DNA from: Vibrio sp. qd031
GTDB taxonomy: Bacteria; Pseudomonadota; Gammaproteobacteria; Enterobacterales; Vibrionaceae
Length of the DNA: 64,000 nucleotides
Assembly (NCBI RefSeq): GCF_002100145.1
Contig: NZ_JXQD01000008.1
Location: forward strand, 85,042-149,041
Direction of reading: 5' to 3'
Translations under genes and position numbers: made by a program
Notes under the pieces: generated by a model
What the model was told of the DNA's origin: nothing
Databases searched by the model: none
What the model saw: only the letters and a program-made list of their open reading frames with translations
Part shown: one piece after another, positions 52,834-63,167 of the stretch
Layout of the letters: every line of letters begins with the position of its first letter
Position numbering within the stretch: position 1 is the first letter of the stretch

Positions 52834-53529
52834 CTACTTCCACGGTAGGTCGGCAAGCATGTGGGCAGTCACTAATGCTAAGTGACGCAAAAACAGCGTG
52901 TCTTGTTCTGGCCTAAAGTGCCCACCGTCTTCACTTGCAAACACCAAGCACCCTTGTAAACCCGCCTTATCCAATGGCAAAATCACGTAGGATCCCAGCT
53001 CTGGGATCACCGAGGAAGGAAGCGTGTCAAACAACGCACTGCGATCCCCTTGTTTCAATCGACCAAGGTACGCTGACTTACCGTGCAGATTATTTTGCTG
53101 AAACCGATGCCAGCTTTCTGCCGAAAGTGGTAAATGCTCGCTGCCGACAAGTGCCACATGGGCGGTCAGCTTGAGATCGCGTGCTTTGGTCGCAATCGCA
53201 TTAATCACGTCACTGCCACGCTCACAACTCAATACTTGTTGCTGCAGCGACATAAACTCGTTGAAGGTTTTGTCGTTAGCCGAAGCGAGAGACATGAGGT
53301 CCGTCACTTCTTCTTCAAGCTCTTGGATTCGCTTACGTTGTCGTTGCAACTGGATCCCAGACAACGACACCGTACCCGTGTCTTTAGCTTGTATATTCAA
53401 CCTTTCTAGCAGCTCTGGGTGACGCTCAAAAAAACCGGGGTGCTGTTCAAGATACTCAGCCACAACAAGATCGGTTTCTTCTGTACTCAGAGGCTCTTGG
53501 GGTTGGTTTTGTGTATTAACTCGACTCAT
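52834..53529 (-). CDS. DUF484-family GAF-like protein (YigA)
   Basis: A 231-residue protein. After a short disordered N-terminus comes an EYLEQHPGFFERHPELLERL block characteristic of DUF484, then a short coiled coil (GIQLQRQRKRIQELEEEVTDL) and a GAF-like fold (about 95-225). In short motifs: HPGFFERHPELL, LQRQRKRIQELEEEV. Function unknown. It sits between dapF and xerC, 3 bp from dapF, so it is part of the operon. Confidence 0.88.
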   Translation of the reverse strand: MSRVNTQNQPQEPLSTEETDLVVAEYLEQHPGFFERHPELLERLNIQAKDTGTVSLSGIQLQRQRKRIQELEEEVTDLMSLASANDKTFNEFMSLQQQVLSCERGSDVINAIATKARDLKLTAHVALVGSEHLPLSAESWHRFQQNNLHGKSAYLGRLKQGDRSALFDTLPSSVIPELGSYVILPLDKAGLQGCLVFASEDGGHFRPEQDTLFLRHLALVTAHMLADLPWK

Positions 53530-53531
53530 GA

Positions 53532-54362
53532 TTAGCAGCTTATCTGTCCGTCATAAACGTGGGTAGCAGGGCCAGTCATAAACAATGACTTCCCTTCGCC
53601 TTCCCACTTAATGGTCAACTCACCCCCCAGCAAAGTAACGTTCACTTCACTGTCGAGCTGTCCTTGAATAACGCCAACGGCCACCGCAGCGCATGCACCG
53701 CTGCCACAGGCTTGAGTTTCGCCTACGCCGCGTTCATACACTCGTAGTGCAATATGCTTGCGATCGATGACTTGCATAAAACCCGCATTAACTCGTTCTG
53801 GAAAACGTTCGTGTGACTCGAGCTCTGGCCCTAAAACGCTGACATCATCGGTATTAATATCCTCAACTGTGGTGACAACATGAGGATTACCCATAGATAC
53901 AGCACCGCAAAACAGAGTCTTTTCACCAGTACGTAAAATATAGGTTTTTTCTTTCTGTTTTGCATTAAATGGGATGCGTTTCGGTTCGAACTCGGGAACC
54001 CCCATATCCACAGACACCAAGTTGTCCTGAGTTAAATTCAGTATCATTTTGCCTTTTTTGGTACTGACCTTAATGCTTCGTTTATTGGTTAAGCCCTTCA
54101 TGGTCACAAAACGCGCAAAACAACGCGCACCATTACCACACTGCTCCACTTCACTGCCATCGGCGTTAAATATCCGGTAATGAAAGTCAGTTTCAGGATC
54201 ATACGGTGCTTCAACCACCAGTAACTGATCAAACCCGACGCCAGTATGGCGATCGGCCATTCGCTTAATCAGTTCAGCGGAAAAAAACACGTTTTGGGTG
54301 ATGCAATCCACCACCAAAAAGTCATTACCCAGTCCGTGCATTTTAGAAAAGTGAAAGTGCAT
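53532..54362 (-). CDS. dapF: Diaminopimelate epimerase
   Basis: DapF converts LL- to meso-diaminopimelate for lysine and peptidoglycan. The 276-residue protein begins [19 protein letters not shown]. The two catalytic Cys are in [14 protein letters not shown] and [12 protein letters not shown]. It follows lysA by 9 bp. Length and motifs are standard. Confidence 0.97.
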   Translation of the reverse strand: MHFHFSKMHGLGNDFLVVDCITQNVFFSAELIKRMADRHTGVGFDQLLVVEAPYDPETDFHYRIFNADGSEVEQCGNGARCFARFVTMKGLTNKRSIKVSTKKGKMILNLTQDNLVSVDMGVPEFEPKRIPFNAKQKEKTYILRTGEKTLFCGAVSMGNPHVVTTVEDINTDDVSVLGPELESHERFPERVNAGFMQVIDRKHIALRVYERGVGETQACGSGACAAVAVGVIQGQLDSEVNVTLLGGELTIKWEGEGKSLFMTGPATHVYDGQISC

Positions 54363-54371
54363 TACGACGCA

Positions 54372-55625
54372 TTACTCCGGTAAAATCGATTCGAGTTCCC
54401 ACAAAGAGGAAAGTGTTTCGCGTTGACGAACTAAATGAGTCGCTTCTTTATCCACCATAACTTCCGCGACACGTGGGCGGCTATTATAGTTGGATGACAT
54501 CACAAAGCCATACGCCCCCGCAGAGCGCACTGCCAATAGATCCCCATTTTGCAGTACCAGCTCACGGTCTTTACCAATAAAGTCGCCCGTTTCACATATT
54601 GGGCCGACTAAGTCATAAGTGTGTGCTTCGCCTTTTCTTGGGGCCACAGGCACAATATCCTGCCAAGCGGAATAGAGAGCTGGTCGCATCAAGTCGTTCA
54701 TTGCTGCATCAATAATGGCAAAGTTTTTGTGCTCGGTGTGTTTTAAAAACTCAACTTTAGTCAACAACACCCCAGCGTTCGCAGCAATTGCTCGCCCAGG
54801 CTCAAAGATTAGCTCAAGCTCGGGATGGTTCTCCAGTCGAGACAGTAAGGCTTTCGCGTACTCAGACGGCTGCGGCGGTAACTCATCACGATACACCACG
54901 CCCAAACCACCACCAACATCCAAATGTCGGATTGCAATGCCACTGGCTTGTAGCTTGTCTATCAAGCCCAATAGTCGGTCGGTTGCATCGATAAACGGTG
55001 CCAAGTCGGTCAATTGCGAGCCAATGTGGCAATCAATCCCCATCACTTCAAGTGACGGTAATCCGTGAGCAAACGCATACACCTCTGGTGCGCGATCAAA
55101 GGCAATTCCAAACTTGTTGTCACGCAACCCTGTGGATATGTACGGGTGAGTGTTAGCGTCAACGTCCGGATTAATCCGCAATGAAATTGGCGCGCGAACC
55201 CCCATTTCGCTGGCGACTTTATTCAGCCTTTCCAGTTCAGGTTCAGATTCGACATTGAAGCATTTAATGTTAAGTTGCAAAGCGCGACGCATTTCGTCTT
55301 CCGTTTTACCTACGCCGGAAAACACTACTTTCTTAGGGTCACCACCGGCGGCAAGTACACGCTCAAGCTCCCCCATAGAAACAATGTCAAACCCCGACCC
55401 TAAACGAGCCAGCGTATTTAGCACCCCTAAGTTGGAGTTAGCCTTAACCGCATAACACACTAAATGAGGGTGCCCATCCACGGAACGATCAAACGCGTTC
55501 CAGTGACGTTCTAAGGTTGCACGCGAGTATACATAAGTTGGTGTGCCATAGGTGTCTGCAATTTGGCGCAAGGGTACCTGTTCGGCCCACAATTCACCGT
55601 CCTGCTGATAATTGAAGTAGTCCAA
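54372..55625 (-). CDS. lysA: Diaminopimelate decarboxylase
   Basis: LysA decarboxylates meso-diaminopimelate to lysine with pyridoxal phosphate. The 417-residue alanine-racemase-fold protein binds PLP at Lys61 (CYAVKANSN), has the glycine-rich phosphate loop HLDVGGGLGV and the substrate Cys near the C-terminal domain in GPICETGDF. It is in the lptM-lysA-dapF operon, a layout usual in vibrios though lysA lies elsewhere in E. coli. Confidence 0.97.
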   Translation of the reverse strand: MDYFNYQQDGELWAEQVPLRQIADTYGTPTYVYSRATLERHWNAFDRSVDGHPHLVCYAVKANSNLGVLNTLARLGSGFDIVSMGELERVLAAGGDPKKVVFSGVGKTEDEMRRALQLNIKCFNVESEPELERLNKVASEMGVRAPISLRINPDVDANTHPYISTGLRDNKFGIAFDRAPEVYAFAHGLPSLEVMGIDCHIGSQLTDLAPFIDATDRLLGLIDKLQASGIAIRHLDVGGGLGVVYRDELPPQPSEYAKALLSRLENHPELELIFEPGRAIAANAGVLLTKVEFLKHTEHKNFAIIDAAMNDLMRPALYSAWQDIVPVAPRKGEAHTYDLVGPICETGDFIGKDRELVLQNGDLLAVRSAGAYGFVMSSNYNSRPRVAEVMVDKEATHLVRQRETLSSLWELESILPE

Positions 55626-55637
55626 ACGATTTGTCCT

Positions 55638-55757
55638 TTAATCTGGTTGTGGTTGCGATTGTTGTGTGTCGTCAGGCAGATAGAGCGCTCCTGTCTGGCC
55701 GCAGCCAGTAAGCCCTATCATCAACCCTAAGCTGACAATGATGTACAGTTTTCTCAT
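55638..55757 (-). CDS. lptM: LptM (YifL) small outer-membrane lipoprotein
   Basis: A 39-residue lipoprotein, MRKLYIIVSL... with the lipobox LTGC. It has the mature start CGQTGALYLPDD of LptM, which is identified by the CG.xGxLYLP motif. LptM helps LptD fold and form its correct disulfides in the LPS translocon. It is 12 bp before lysA; the stop at 55638 and lysA's ATG at 55625 lie close. No standalone promoter is clear. Confidence 0.93.
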   Translation of the reverse strand: MRKLYIIVSLGLMIGLTGCGQTGALYLPDDTQQSQPQPD

Positions 55758-55841
55758 GTTGGCCTGATATTCAATATTGTTTTTCAGTGATATAGTGCCT
55801 TTATAATCGCACCACCATTAAGAAAAGCAATAGGACAAAGC

Positions 55842-56159
55842 ATGAAGGAGAGTGAATTTCACCAATTAGCGGATGCACTGCTGACCCAAATCGAAGAAAT
55901 GATCGATGAATCGGGTGCCGATATCGATTATGAAGCGACGGGTAACGTGCTTACGCTTGAGTTTGAAGACCGCAGTCAGATTGTGATCAACAAGCAAGAG
56001 CCCATGCGAGAAATTTGGTTAGCGTCCAAATCGGGAGGCTATCATTTTTCATTGCAGTCGGACGCTTGGATTTGTTCAAAGTCAGGGTTGGAGCTCATTG
56101 AATTGGTGAAGCAAGAGTGTGTTAAACACGCTGATGAGCCAATAGACTGGCCAGAGTAG
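55842..56159 (+). CDS. cyaY: Frataxin-like iron-binding protein CyaY
   Basis: CyaY is the bacterial frataxin, an iron-binding modulator of the Isc iron-sulfur assembly. The 105-residue protein has the acidic first helix (MKESEFHQLADALLTQIEEM, the start of the ridge) and the sheet with QIVINKQEPMREIWLAS and the conserved GGYHF. AAGGAG-type site precedes ATG 55842. It is convergent with cyaA, with 2 bp between the stops. Confidence 0.96.
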   Translation: MKESEFHQLADALLTQIEEMIDESGADIDYEATGNVLTLEFEDRSQIVINKQEPMREIWLASKSGGYHFSLQSDAWICSKSGLELIELVKQECVKHADEPIDWPE

Positions 56160-56161
56160 CC

Positions 56162-58690
56162 TTACAAACCAACGGCTTGTGAGGGCCTAGACTCTATTTC
56201 AAAGTCCGTACTATAAGGCACCACATAACATTCGCCCTGTTCAGGGTGAATGATTTGGTAATATTGAGGTAGATTGAAGTTAGCCATACTCACATCACCG
56301 TCATTGTTGATGTCGGTGTAGTGTTGATTGATTGATGCAATGACTTCACTTTTATCTGTGCGCTTATCAGTAAGCTGATGATACGCTTCCGCTTCGTTCT
56401 TCTCACCTAGCACATAAATGTTAAATCCATCGCTAGTGTCTTCAAAGAAAAACTGAATCAACCCTTCACTGGCAAACGTTTCGATAGCGTGTGGCAGCTC
56501 GAACGACTGATCGCGATCCATTTTGGTAAACAGTGAGCCATTCAGTTTTTGGTCAGCCACAGAGCGGTAAAAATCGACGCCGCCAACGAGAGCTTGTACA
56601 GAGACCCCTCGACGTTCGAAAAACAGTCCATAACGCTGCTGGCCCAAGCCGATTGTTTTGTAGCCACGTTGCGCTTTCTCTTCCACCGGTTGCAAACGCA
56701 GACGAACACACTCAGCAAGCAGCTGATAGACCGAATTTCGTATAAGGCTGCGATGGTTCTGGCTGTAACTAAATACATCCAATGATTCTGGAGGAATCGC
56801 ACCTTGGTGCATTTTTCCTAGCAGCATTTTTAGTGCGTCAAGCAAGCTGTGCTCACCTTTGAAACTCATTGTCCGAACTTCATGCCAAGAGTTGCGATAC
56901 ACCACATCGACACTGCCAATAAGACACTGCTTCTGTTTGCCATACGAAAAGACATCCACTTTACGTGGGTCAAGCTTGGCGTCTTTACTGCTTAAACGAC
57001 TGGTTGGGTCGTTTTCAAAATTGATAAACAGTGCTAGCTGGCTAATTTCACATGGGCTGGCCAACGCTTCCATCGTCGCTCTTCGTTTACGAAGCGAAAA
57101 GGTGTTTCTTAGATCGCTGACCATCTGATAAAACTTATCAATATCGATGTCGGACGATTTGACTACCGAGTGCAGACGAGTGGACTCCGTAATTAAGCCA
57201 TTAAAGAATGACCAAGCGACCACTTTAGAGAGGTTTTCGTCATGCGCAATCTTAGGTTGGCCAATGATGCGATCCGCAATTAAAGGTTGCTTGTAAAGGT
57301 ACCAGCCATGTTTGTTTACTGTGCCCGGATTCACTTGGATGAAGGTCAAATCAGACTCGTGTAAGTCGGTCGCGATCTGAGGGTTCAACAAAGTCACTTT
57401 ACTCGGTAAGGCTTCGAACGCTGCGTACAACTTGCGGGCTAAAATGCTGATATCTTGCGGGCTAATGGCCGAGGTTATCTTGTTACGACGTGCAAACTGG
57501 ATAAGGTTTCGATAGCTAAGCATCAAGGCTTCTAGCAACTGATGATGCATGCTTTTAACGTCTTCTACCTTCCAACTGCGTCGATTGTCTAGCCACTCAA
57601 GTGTGTCATGTTGCCAGTGCCATTGAGCGGTTAGCTCTTTCAGAGCTTTACGGCGCCACGCCACTGAGCCAGATTCCGGCTCACGCGTGATTTTTTCTTT
57701 GGTTTTTAAATAGAAGCAGCGTCTAACAAGCTCAAGTCTGGTGTGATCGCCAGTGCGCTCTAAATAACGCGTTACCTTTTCTAGCATTAGATAATAGGCA
57801 TCCATGCTGTACAGATCTGGCTCATGAGCGAAGAATCGGCGCTTATAATCAAGGCTTAAAAGCTGAGTGTTAGGGTATTCCCAAGAATACGCTTCCAACA
57901 ATATAGCTTTGAGAACCGACTTAAATGGAGAGTCGATGCTCTTGTACAGTTGCCACAAATTGGCGCCGAAGTATTCTTCAGCTGGAATAGAGTTTAATCG
58001 ACCAAAGTCAATCCATTTGCTGCAATCAATGGCATTACTGTCGCATAACTGCTGAATATAGTCGTCGTAGCACTCTTCCATTTCTGGTGGAACGACTTGC
58101 CATAACAATCGATAGCCTGCAACTCGCATAGACGAGCGATAAAACTCGTCGAGTAAGAGTATATGTTGGCTAGAGCCACAATTGTCGCCGGTCATTGCTT
58201 CTGAACGTTGCGCCTTAAAACGCATTTCGTCCATAACAAAGAAGCTTGCTTCTACGCCCTGTTCTGAAGCCCATTGAGACAACAATGTACACTTATGACT
58301 GAGTAGCGATTTTTGCTCTGACGACATTAGCGATGACACGCACACCCATACATCAATATCACTGGTCGTAGACTGACCAATAGATGATGTGCTGCCCATG
58401 GTGTAAAGACCTAGGACTTGAGTTTCATTATGCGCTTTAAGTGTGTTATCGGTGACAACCAAAGAATCAAGCAACTGTTGAGCTGTCTCATCAAGCTGAA
58501 AGTCTGGAATACCAAAAGGGGTGTCACCGTCGACAAAGCCTGGTAATGCAGGGTGTTGATAGTGAAATAGTGCTGGGATAAGGTGGAATACTCTTTGCGC
58601 ACTGGTGTCCATCAACGCAAGCGCACGAGCAACGCGTTGCTCGTTCAGCAAGTCTAAACGATGAATCATGCTTTTAGTGAATGACTGCAA
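56162..58690 (-). CDS. cyaA: Adenylate cyclase, class I
   Basis: CyaA makes cyclic AMP for CRP. The 842-residue protein compares with 848 in E. coli. The N-terminal catalytic half has YTMGSTSSIGQST followed by SDIDVWVCV (the nucleotidyltransferase GS..D-x-D), and the C-terminal half is the regulatory part that responds to the PTS. It is divergent from hemC, separated by about 310 bp that carry a CRP-like site; in E. coli cyaA is repressed by cAMP-CRP. Confidence 0.97.
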   Translation of the reverse strand: MQSFTKSMIHRLDLLNEQRVARALALMDTSAQRVFHLIPALFHYQHPALPGFVDGDTPFGIPDFQLDETAQQLLDSLVVTDNTLKAHNETQVLGLYTMGSTSSIGQSTTSDIDVWVCVSSLMSSEQKSLLSHKCTLLSQWASEQGVEASFFVMDEMRFKAQRSEAMTGDNCGSSQHILLLDEFYRSSMRVAGYRLLWQVVPPEMEECYDDYIQQLCDSNAIDCSKWIDFGRLNSIPAEEYFGANLWQLYKSIDSPFKSVLKAILLEAYSWEYPNTQLLSLDYKRRFFAHEPDLYSMDAYYLMLEKVTRYLERTGDHTRLELVRRCFYLKTKEKITREPESGSVAWRRKALKELTAQWHWQHDTLEWLDNRRSWKVEDVKSMHHQLLEALMLSYRNLIQFARRNKITSAISPQDISILARKLYAAFEALPSKVTLLNPQIATDLHESDLTFIQVNPGTVNKHGWYLYKQPLIADRIIGQPKIAHDENLSKVVAWSFFNGLITESTRLHSVVKSSDIDIDKFYQMVSDLRNTFSLRKRRATMEALASPCEISQLALFINFENDPTSRLSSKDAKLDPRKVDVFSYGKQKQCLIGSVDVVYRNSWHEVRTMSFKGEHSLLDALKMLLGKMHQGAIPPESLDVFSYSQNHRSLIRNSVYQLLAECVRLRLQPVEEKAQRGYKTIGLGQQRYGLFFERRGVSVQALVGGVDFYRSVADQKLNGSLFTKMDRDQSFELPHAIETFASEGLIQFFFEDTSDGFNIYVLGEKNEAEAYHQLTDKRTDKSEVIASINQHYTDINNDGDVSMANFNLPQYYQIIHPEQGECYVVPYSTDFEIESRPSQAVGL

Positions 58691-58866
58691 AGGTATTTCC
58701 TATCTGGGCCAAAACGCCAAAGTTGAATAAACCTCCACCGAATTGACCATGAAAACGTGACAAATGTAACACTTTTTAGCCATCAGGTAAAGAATTCGTC
58801 TCGAGCATCCGTGCTTAAAGTCGGGCATCATCTTGCCTCAAGCACCGCATAGACTCAAGTAGTTTT

Positions 58867-58882
58867 TGAGATCCACATCACA
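58867..58882. promoter_or_regulatory. Probable CRP site in the cyaA-hemC interval
   Basis: TGAGATCCACATCACA matches the CRP consensus TGTGA-N6-TCACA with one mismatch (TGAGA for TGTGA). It lies 177 bp upstream of cyaA and 118 bp upstream of hemC. cyaA is a known target of cAMP-CRP in E. coli. Confidence 0.55.
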
Positions 58883-58999
58883 CTAGATCATTTGGCTAAG
58901 CCTATTGCTCAAAAAACGCCGCAACAAAGCTCTGAAAAAGTACACTTTCTTGCTCTGAATGTTAGGATAAAACCAACCTAATTGACCATACAAACCATC

Positions 59000-59941
59000 A
59001 TGCCTCACTCGACTAATACGGTCCGTATTGCGACTAGAAAAAGCCCTCTTGCTCTTTGGCAAGCTGAATTCGTTAAAGCAGAACTGGAAAAGCATCACCC
59101 TCAACTTAATGTTGAGTTGGTCACCATGGTCACTAAGGGTGACATCATTTTGGATACGCCTTTAGCCAAAGTGGGCGGCAAAGGGCTGTTTGTGAAAGAA
59201 CTTGAAGTCGCGATGCTCGAAGGCCGCGCCGATCTCGCCGTTCACTCAATGAAAGACGTTCCAGTGGACTTTCCTGAAGGCCTTGGGCTAGCAATAATCT
59301 GTGAACGTGAAGACCCGCGCGATGCATTTGTCTCAAATACTTTTGATAGCTTAGAGGAACTCCCTCAAGGAGCGACAGTCGGTACCTGTAGCTTGCGCCG
59401 ACAATGTCAGCTCAAAGAACGACGCCCCGACCTTATTATTAAAGAGCTTCGAGGTAATGTAGGCACTCGTTTATCCAAACTTGATGCTGGGGAATACGAC
59501 GCTATCATTCTGGCCGCCGCAGGTCTAAAGCGCCTTAAACTAGAACAGCGAATTCAATCGTTTATAGAACCAGAGCAATCGCTTCCAGCAGTGGGGCAAG
59601 GTGCGGTAGGTATTGAATGCCGCCTAGATGACGAGCGTATATTGGCATTGCTCGCTCCATTATCACATCAAGAAACGACTGAGCGTGTATTGTGTGAGAG
59701 AGCAATGAACTTAACTCTAGAAGGGGGGTGTCAGGTCCCTATTGGCAGTTATGCTACTATCGATGGCGACACCGTACACTTGCGCGCCCTGGTTGGTGAA
59801 CCCGATGGCAGCGTGATTGTTCGTGGTGAGATTTCAGGCCCGAAATCACAAGGCGAATCATTAGGTGTGGCTCTTGCCAATCGGCTACTCGATGAAGGTG
59901 CAAGGGAGATATTGACTCGACTTTACGAACAGGAATCGTAA
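59000..59941 (+). CDS. hemC: Hydroxymethylbilane synthase
   Basis: HemC links four porphobilinogens into hydroxymethylbilane. From ATG 59000 it has 313 residues, the E. coli length; the TTG 18 bp upstream is not needed. Features: [33 protein letters not shown], and the dipyrromethane-cofactor Cys in [10 protein letters not shown]. It is first in hemC-hemD-hemX-hemY. Confidence 0.96.
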   Translation: MPHSTNTVRIATRKSPLALWQAEFVKAELEKHHPQLNVELVTMVTKGDIILDTPLAKVGGKGLFVKELEVAMLEGRADLAVHSMKDVPVDFPEGLGLAIICEREDPRDAFVSNTFDSLEELPQGATVGTCSLRRQCQLKERRPDLIIKELRGNVGTRLSKLDAGEYDAIILAAAGLKRLKLEQRIQSFIEPEQSLPAVGQGAVGIECRLDDERILALLAPLSHQETTERVLCERAMNLTLEGGCQVPIGSYATIDGDTVHLRALVGEPDGSVIVRGEISGPKSQGESLGVALANRLLDEGAREILTRLYEQES

Positions 59942-59944
59942 TTA

Positions 59945-60676
59945 ATGAGTGTGCTAATCATAAGGCCGCAACAAGCGGCCAACGAATTAGCGCAGCAGCT
60001 CGCTTTGCAAGGCATACAGGCTATCGCCTTTCCGCTGATTGAGTTTTCCCAGTCCACATCATTGTCTGAGAGTTGCATCGAACAACTGTCCCAAGCCGAC
60101 ATCATCATCTCAGTCAGCAAGCCAGCATCCATGTTCCTCAATGAGTGGATAACCACTCACCATTCTTCTTGGCCAACCTCTGCTTGTTACATGGCAGTGG
60201 GTAAATCTTCCGCGTACTGTTTGCAACAGTTTACCAAGCAACCGGTGCTGCATCCCACTATCGAAGACAGCGAACATTTATTAAGTCACCCTAAATTGCG
60301 CAGTGTTGATGGGCGCTCTATAGTTATTTTACGCGGTAATAGTGGGCGGGAATTACTGTATAAAACATTAACCAGCCGAGGCGCTCATGTCTCATACATA
60401 GAGAGCTACCAAAGGTACCCTGTTGTATGGGATAGCGAGTCTCACTTTAGACACTGGCAAGCTCAAGGTGTAGAAAAGCTGGTTGTTACCAGCGCAGAAC
60501 AATTGAAATTGTTAATAAAAAAAGCCAATCTAGATCAATTAGCTTGGTTGCAATCACGGCAACTTTTTGTAACTAGCGCTAGGATAAGTAAATTGGCACA
60601 GCATTATGGCTTTAACCAAATAATCATAACTCATAAAGCCGATAACCAAACTTTGTTGCAGCACATTGCTCGCTGA
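59945..60676 (+). CDS. hemD: Uroporphyrinogen-III synthase
   Basis: HemD closes hydroxymethylbilane with inversion of ring D. The 243-residue protein is poorly conserved, as usual for the family, but shows SVLIIRPQQAANEL at the start, ILRGNSGRELLYKTL in the middle and LVVTSAEQLKLL in the C-terminal domain. It starts 3 bp after hemC, so the two are coupled. This is the expected place in the operon. Confidence 0.93.
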   Translation: MSVLIIRPQQAANELAQQLALQGIQAIAFPLIEFSQSTSLSESCIEQLSQADIIISVSKPASMFLNEWITTHHSSWPTSACYMAVGKSSAYCLQQFTKQPVLHPTIEDSEHLLSHPKLRSVDGRSIVILRGNSGRELLYKTLTSRGAHVSYIESYQRYPVVWDSESHFRHWQAQGVEKLVVTSAEQLKLLIKKANLDQLAWLQSRQLFVTSARISKLAQHYGFNQIIITHKADNQTLLQHIAR

Positions 60677-60695
60677 ATCACTATAGGACTCCTGT

Positions 60696-61934
60696 ATGAC
60701 GGATAAAACAAACGCCTCCGAGCCCAAAGACACTGACGTGACCCCGACGTCCGCTTCAGATGCCAAAACAACCGAGAAAGACACCACTCCGGCAAAGGAA
60801 TCACCGAAAAGCACCGCAAATAAAGACCAGTCAAACGCCTCATCGGTTCAAGCTGATAAACCTAAATCACAGCCTAAGCCTAAGACGCCTGATGCAGACA
60901 AACAAAAGCAGCCTAGCAACAAGATTGCGTGGGTTGCGCTGATTATCGCGATCTTAACCGCGGCATACGGCTACTGGTACTTGCAACAGCAAAACCAACA
61001 ACTGAGCCAAGAGTTAGCGACAATCAAAAACTCGATTACCAGTAATAATCAACAACTGAGTCAATCGGTGAATGACGCGAGTAAAGATCTTACCGCGCAA
61101 ACATCTGAAATGGTCAGCCGAGTAGAAGTGACGCAAACGCAGCAGCAGCAAAGCATTGAAGCGTTGCAGTCCGCCGTCACCGACGTAAAAGGTCGCCGTC
61201 CTAACGACTGGTTACTGGCAGAAGCTGATTACCTAGTCAATTTAGCTTCTAGCAAGCTTCACTTAGAACACGATGTCGTTACTGCGACGCACTTAATGGA
61301 AAGCGCGGACCAACGAATTGCCGCCTTAAACGATCCTAGCTTGACTGAATTACGACAACACATTAATGACGACTTAACCGAGCTTCGCTCGACCCCCGTC
61401 TATGATAAAGATGGTCTGGTTCTTAAACTGATAAGTTTGCAAAAAACCATCGACGCCTTGCCCCTCGCCAATGCAGTTGTACCGGAAGCCGAAGAAGTTG
61501 CCATTAAAGAAGTCTCCAGTGACATTACCGACTGGCAAGATAATCTAATGTCGTCATTAAAAGCGTTTTCAGATCAATTCATCACCTATCGAGTCCGTGA
61601 TGGCAGCGCCGTACCTTTGCTGTCACCTCAACAGCACTTCTATCTGCGCGAGAATGCCAAAGCGAAGCTTGAAACCGCGATCCGAGGTGTTTATCAAGAG
61701 CAAGATGAGCTGTATCGAACGTCAATCGACACAGTTCTGGAGTGGTCTGCGGTATACTTTGCGCAAGATGATGCCAAAGTTCAAAGCTTCCAAAAACAAG
61801 TTAAAGCACTCTTAGATCAAGATGTCTCCATCGAGTATCCAAGCAAACTTAGTACTCAACCGATCTTAGAAGAGATCATCCGCGTACGTTTACGTAAAGA
61901 CGTGACTACCTTAGGCAGCAAGGAGGCATCATGA
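60696..61934 (+). CDS. hemX: HemX-family membrane protein
   Basis: A 412-residue protein called HemX, after its operon; it was once mistaken for a methyltransferase. The first ~70 residues are a disordered Lys/Pro/Thr/Ser-rich cytoplasmic tail, then one membrane helix (about 76-97), a coiled-coil (about 98-160) and a periplasmic helical domain (DWLLAEADYLVNLAS). Function unclear. It overlaps hemY by 4 bp (ATGA). Confidence 0.88.
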   Translation: MTDKTNASEPKDTDVTPTSASDAKTTEKDTTPAKESPKSTANKDQSNASSVQADKPKSQPKPKTPDADKQKQPSNKIAWVALIIAILTAAYGYWYLQQQNQQLSQELATIKNSITSNNQQLSQSVNDASKDLTAQTSEMVSRVEVTQTQQQQSIEALQSAVTDVKGRRPNDWLLAEADYLVNLASSKLHLEHDVVTATHLMESADQRIAALNDPSLTELRQHINDDLTELRSTPVYDKDGLVLKLISLQKTIDALPLANAVVPEAEEVAIKEVSSDITDWQDNLMSSLKAFSDQFITYRVRDGSAVPLLSPQQHFYLRENAKAKLETAIRGVYQEQDELYRTSIDTVLEWSAVYFAQDDAKVQSFQKQVKALLDQDVSIEYPSKLSTQPILEEIIRVRLRKDVTTLGSKEAS

Positions 61935-63112
61935 TACGTATTCTATTCCTATTTGCGATCTTAGCGGCCGGCCTATTTGTAGGAACGCAATTTTCGGGTC
62001 AACAAGGTTATGTGCTGATATCAATCGCGGATAAAACACTAGAAATGAGCGTGACTACGCTTGTGATCCTGGTGATTATTTTGCTCGCCTTGCTGTTCTT
62101 AGTAGAGACCCTAGTTAAGAAATCATTTCGCTATACCAGCGCAACATGGAACTACTTCAGTGTTCGCAAACTTAAACGAGCACGCCGCTATACAAACGAA
62201 GGCATCATTAAGCTCGTAGAAGGCGATTGGAAGGCCGCAGAAAAGAAAGTGACCCGTTGGTCTAACCATCACGATAAGCCTCTGCTGTGTTATTTAGTGG
62301 CTGCAGAAGCGGCACACGCTCAAGGCAAGATTCCCGAGCGAGATAAGCACTTGGAAAAGGCCTCAGAGCAACCTGATTCAACATTGGCAGTCGGCCTAAC
62401 TAAGGCCAAGCAACACATCAGTGTATTAGAGTACGAAAACGCGTTTGATGTATTAAGCACCCTACGTAATACGTATCCCGATAATCCAGTACTACTCAAG
62501 TTAATTAAACAGTGCTACGTGAAACTAGAACTGTGGCAGCCCTTGTATGAATTGTTGCCATCACTGGACAAAAAACATCTACTCGAGCAACCAGAACAAT
62601 TGAGACTGACTCAACTGTCACAAAGTGGAAAGCTGAAAGATGTGGCGAACCTAGAGGGCACGAATGGGCTCATTAAATATTGGGACAGCATGCCACGCAA
62701 ACAGCGCAAAGATCCTGTACTCATTGAGGCCTTTGTACGTCAACTGATCGAGCGACATGCCGACAGTACAGCTTACACCTTAATTAAGGAAACCATCGCT
62801 AAGCACCCTGAACCGGCTCTATTTCAGCTCATTCCGGAGCTACAACTCAAAGATCGTCATCCAATCATCAAGGATTTAGAAAAGTACACATCTAAGCATC
62901 CTGAGCAAGCCGATGCTTTCAGTGCGCTGGGTCAATTGCACTTGCATCAGGAAGATTGGAGTGCTGCGCAGCTAGCCTTTGAAACGGCACTTAAAGTGCG
63001 AAGTGATACCAAGGATTACGCTTATTTAAGTGATGCACTGCATAAGCAGAACTTTACCAATGCCGCTAATGAAGTCGCTCAAAAGGCATTGGCTTTAGTG
63101 GATGCTAGTTAA
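61931..63112 (+). CDS. hemY: HemY, TPR-containing inner-membrane protein
   Basis: A 393-residue protein, two N-terminal membrane helices (about 2-20 and 40-62) then TPR-like helical repeats (for example GDWKAAEKKVTRW and EDWSAAQLAFETALKV). This is HemY of the hemCDXY operon, thought to help in haem synthesis or protoporphyrinogen handling; not the oxidase HemY of Bacillus. It ends the operon, with a terminator 28 bp after the stop. Confidence 0.9.
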   Translation: MIRILFLFAILAAGLFVGTQFSGQQGYVLISIADKTLEMSVTTLVILVIILLALLFLVETLVKKSFRYTSATWNYFSVRKLKRARRYTNEGIIKLVEGDWKAAEKKVTRWSNHHDKPLLCYLVAAEAAHAQGKIPERDKHLEKASEQPDSTLAVGLTKAKQHISVLEYENAFDVLSTLRNTYPDNPVLLKLIKQCYVKLELWQPLYELLPSLDKKHLLEQPEQLRLTQLSQSGKLKDVANLEGTNGLIKYWDSMPRKQRKDPVLIEAFVRQLIERHADSTAYTLIKETIAKHPEPALFQLIPELQLKDRHPIIKDLEKYTSKHPEQADAFSALGQLHLHQEDWSAAQLAFETALKVRSDTKDYAYLSDALHKQNFTNAANEVAQKALALVDAS

Positions 63113-63140
63113 CGCGATAGCATCATAAGTTAACTAGAGA

Positions 63141-63167
63141 AACACAGCCATTGGGCTGTGTTTTTTT
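63141..63167 (+). terminator. Terminator of hemCDXY
   Basis: AACACAGCC and GGCTGTGTT pair in a 9-bp stem with a 4-base loop, followed by a run of seven T. Position is 28 bp past the hemY stop. Confidence 0.93.

Noticed and set aside
61597..61815. Small frame inside hemX
   Set aside because: It is a shadow in another frame of a well-supported gene, without a start site.
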